This document shows positions 4,727 through 5,445 of a DNA stretch of 5,445 nt, one piece after another. The stretch spans positions 1 to 5,445 of the forward strand of contig JAQXNQ010000022.1 in NCBI GenBank assembly GCA_029098085.1, read 5' to 3'. Position 1 is the stretch's first letter. The number at the start of each line of letters is the position of its first letter. The stretch is from Oscillospiraceae bacterium (GTDB lineage: Bacteria > Bacillota > Clostridia > Oscillospirales > Ruminococcaceae). The notes below the pieces were generated by a model that saw only the letters and a program-made list of their open reading frames with translations, was not told the origin of the DNA and did no database searches. The position numbers were made by a program, and so were the translations under genes.

Positions 4727-5444
4727 CGGTGTCCGCAGTCAGCTTGTCAAAGCGGTAGCCCTTCTCCCGATAATGGGCAATGACCAGCCGCACCGCCTCC
4801 GCCGCCGTGGTGCGCAGGCCGTCGTCGTGCATCAGGGTGACAATCCGCTTTTTATCCCCGGCCGTCCGGACAATATTCTGCAGGATGTCCTCCGGCGCAG
4901 CCGTCCAGCTGCGGTCATCCTTGCCCAGGGCGTTCCAGTCGAACCAGTGAAGGCCCATCTTTGCCGCCCGCTCCTTGATCTCCTTCAGCACCGCAGGCGA
5001 GGCGGTAGCGTTGTTGCTGCCGCCGGGGAAACGGAAAATCGTCGGCTGCACCCCCACCGTATCCCGCAGGTGAGCGGACAGCTTCGCCAGATCGTCCAGA
5101 TAGGCATCGGCACTGGCGTAGATCTTGCCGTACTCGTGGGAATAGGTATGCAGCCCCAGGGCGTGACCCTCGTCCAGAATCCGCTGATACAACGCCTTCC
5201 CCCGCTCGGTCTCGGCTCCAATGACAAAAAAGGTGGCGGGCACCCCCTCCTCCTTCAGCACGTCCAGAATGGCCGCCGTATTTTTGGACGGGCCGTCGTC
5301 AAAGGTCAGGTAGACCACCCTGTCCTCCTCTGCCGCTTTTTCCGAAACGGCCGGGCCCCCGTCCGCGCTGAGGGACACTGGAAACACCGCTCCGGTTCCC
5401 GGCAGCAGAATCAGCACCGCCGCGGCCAGCAGAATCGCCGCCAG
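4707..5444 (-). CDS. Membrane-anchored polysaccharide (peptidoglycan) deacetylase, 5' end outside window
   Basis: A NodB-family carbohydrate esterase (CE4) that probably removes acetyl groups from peptidoglycan GlcNAc outside the membrane, a change that typically raises lysozyme resistance. The frame is open to the window edge and ends at TAA 4709-4707. The first visible residues are a run of Leu/Ala/Ile/Val, the hydrophobic core of a signal peptide or anchor. The GTG at 5417 lies within this segment, so the true start is beyond 5445. CE4 motifs, numbered from 5444: TFDDGP (47-52) with the catalytic base and metal aspartate, HTYSH (99-103) with the two metal histidines, RFPGGS (138-143), DWNALGKD (169-176) and LMHDDG (204-209) with the motif-5 histidine. 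All catalytic residues are present, so the enzyme should be active. It is upstream of, and in the same direction as, the radical SAM gene, but separated by a leader with its own likely promoter. Exact substrate is inferred from the family. Confidence 0.94.
   Translation of the reverse strand: MAAILLAAAVLILLPGTGAVFPVSLSADGGPAVSEKAAEEDRVVYLTFDDGPSKNTAAILDVLKEEGVPATFFVIGAETERGKALYQRILDEGHALGLHTYSHEYGKIYASADAYLDDLAKLSAHLRDTVGVQPTIFRFPGGSNNATASPAVLKEIKERAAKMGLHWFDWNALGKDDRSWTAAPEDILQNIVRTAGDKKRIVTLMHDDGLRTTAAEAVRLVIAHYREKGYRFDKLTADTEPVRFK
4715..4730. repeat. 16-bp perfect palindrome at the 3' end of the deacetylase gene
   Basis: ACCGAACC is followed directly by its reverse complement GGTTCGGT, with no spacer. 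It encodes part of the C-terminal Thr-Glu-Pro-Val-Arg-Phe-Lys tail. It could act as a hairpin (6-bp stem, CCGG loop) competing with the candidate terminator, or as a dimeric protein site. Chance plus codon constraints cannot be excluded. Confidence 0.6.
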
Positions 5445-5445
5445 C

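Noticed and set aside
5415..5417. GTG as the start of the deacetylase gene
   Set aside because: The same frame continues upstream as a hydrophobic Leu/Ala run to the window edge, so this codon is inside the membrane segment and the true start is outside.

Overview
The window looks like chromosome of a GC-rich, Gram-positive, anaerobe-type Firmicute, most likely a gut clostridium of the Oscillospiraceae/Ruminococcaceae kind. The grounds are a sortase-type surface protein with a PKTG sorting motif, a NodB-type peptidoglycan deacetylase, a YtqA-type radical SAM protein, strong AGGAGG-type ribosome binding sites, and coding sequence that almost never uses TTA, CTA or TCA codons. The taxonomic placement is inference from style, not from a marker gene.

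Layout. Positions 2-883 (+) hold the C-terminal two thirds of diaminopimelate decarboxylase (lysA), closed by an intrinsic terminator. An AT-rich intergenic island (about 937-1020) follows, with a good extended -10 promoter and an 11-bp-spaced direct repeat. This drives a single gene at 1072-2835 (+): a secreted, probably sortase-anchored surface protein with small beta-type domains on a stalk of 30 perfect EPTSS pentapeptides. A hairpin and a bidirectional terminator separate it from a convergent minus-strand block.

Reading leftward on the minus strand from the right edge, the genes are a membrane-anchored polysaccharide deacetylase (truncated by the window edge), a 145-172 bp leader with a promoter and several inverted repeats, a radical SAM protein of the YtqA/MnmL family, and a zinc-ribbon P-loop kinase-like protein. 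The last two overlap by 8 bp and are almost certainly translationally coupled.

How they fit together: lysA (lysine made from a peptidoglycan precursor), the wall-anchored adhesin-like protein and the deacetylase all touch the cell envelope, but they sit in separate transcription units. The radical SAM-kinase pair is the least understood part: the first belongs to a family linked to wobble-uridine modification of tRNA, the second is an uncharacterised small kinase. No mobile element, CRISPR array or RNA gene is visible. The most curious DNA features are the 34-bp near-perfect palindrome sitting on the possible start codons of the radical SAM gene, two well-placed Shine-Dalgarno/GTG pairs just upstream in the wrong reading frame, and the fully synonymous variation in the pentapeptide stalk.
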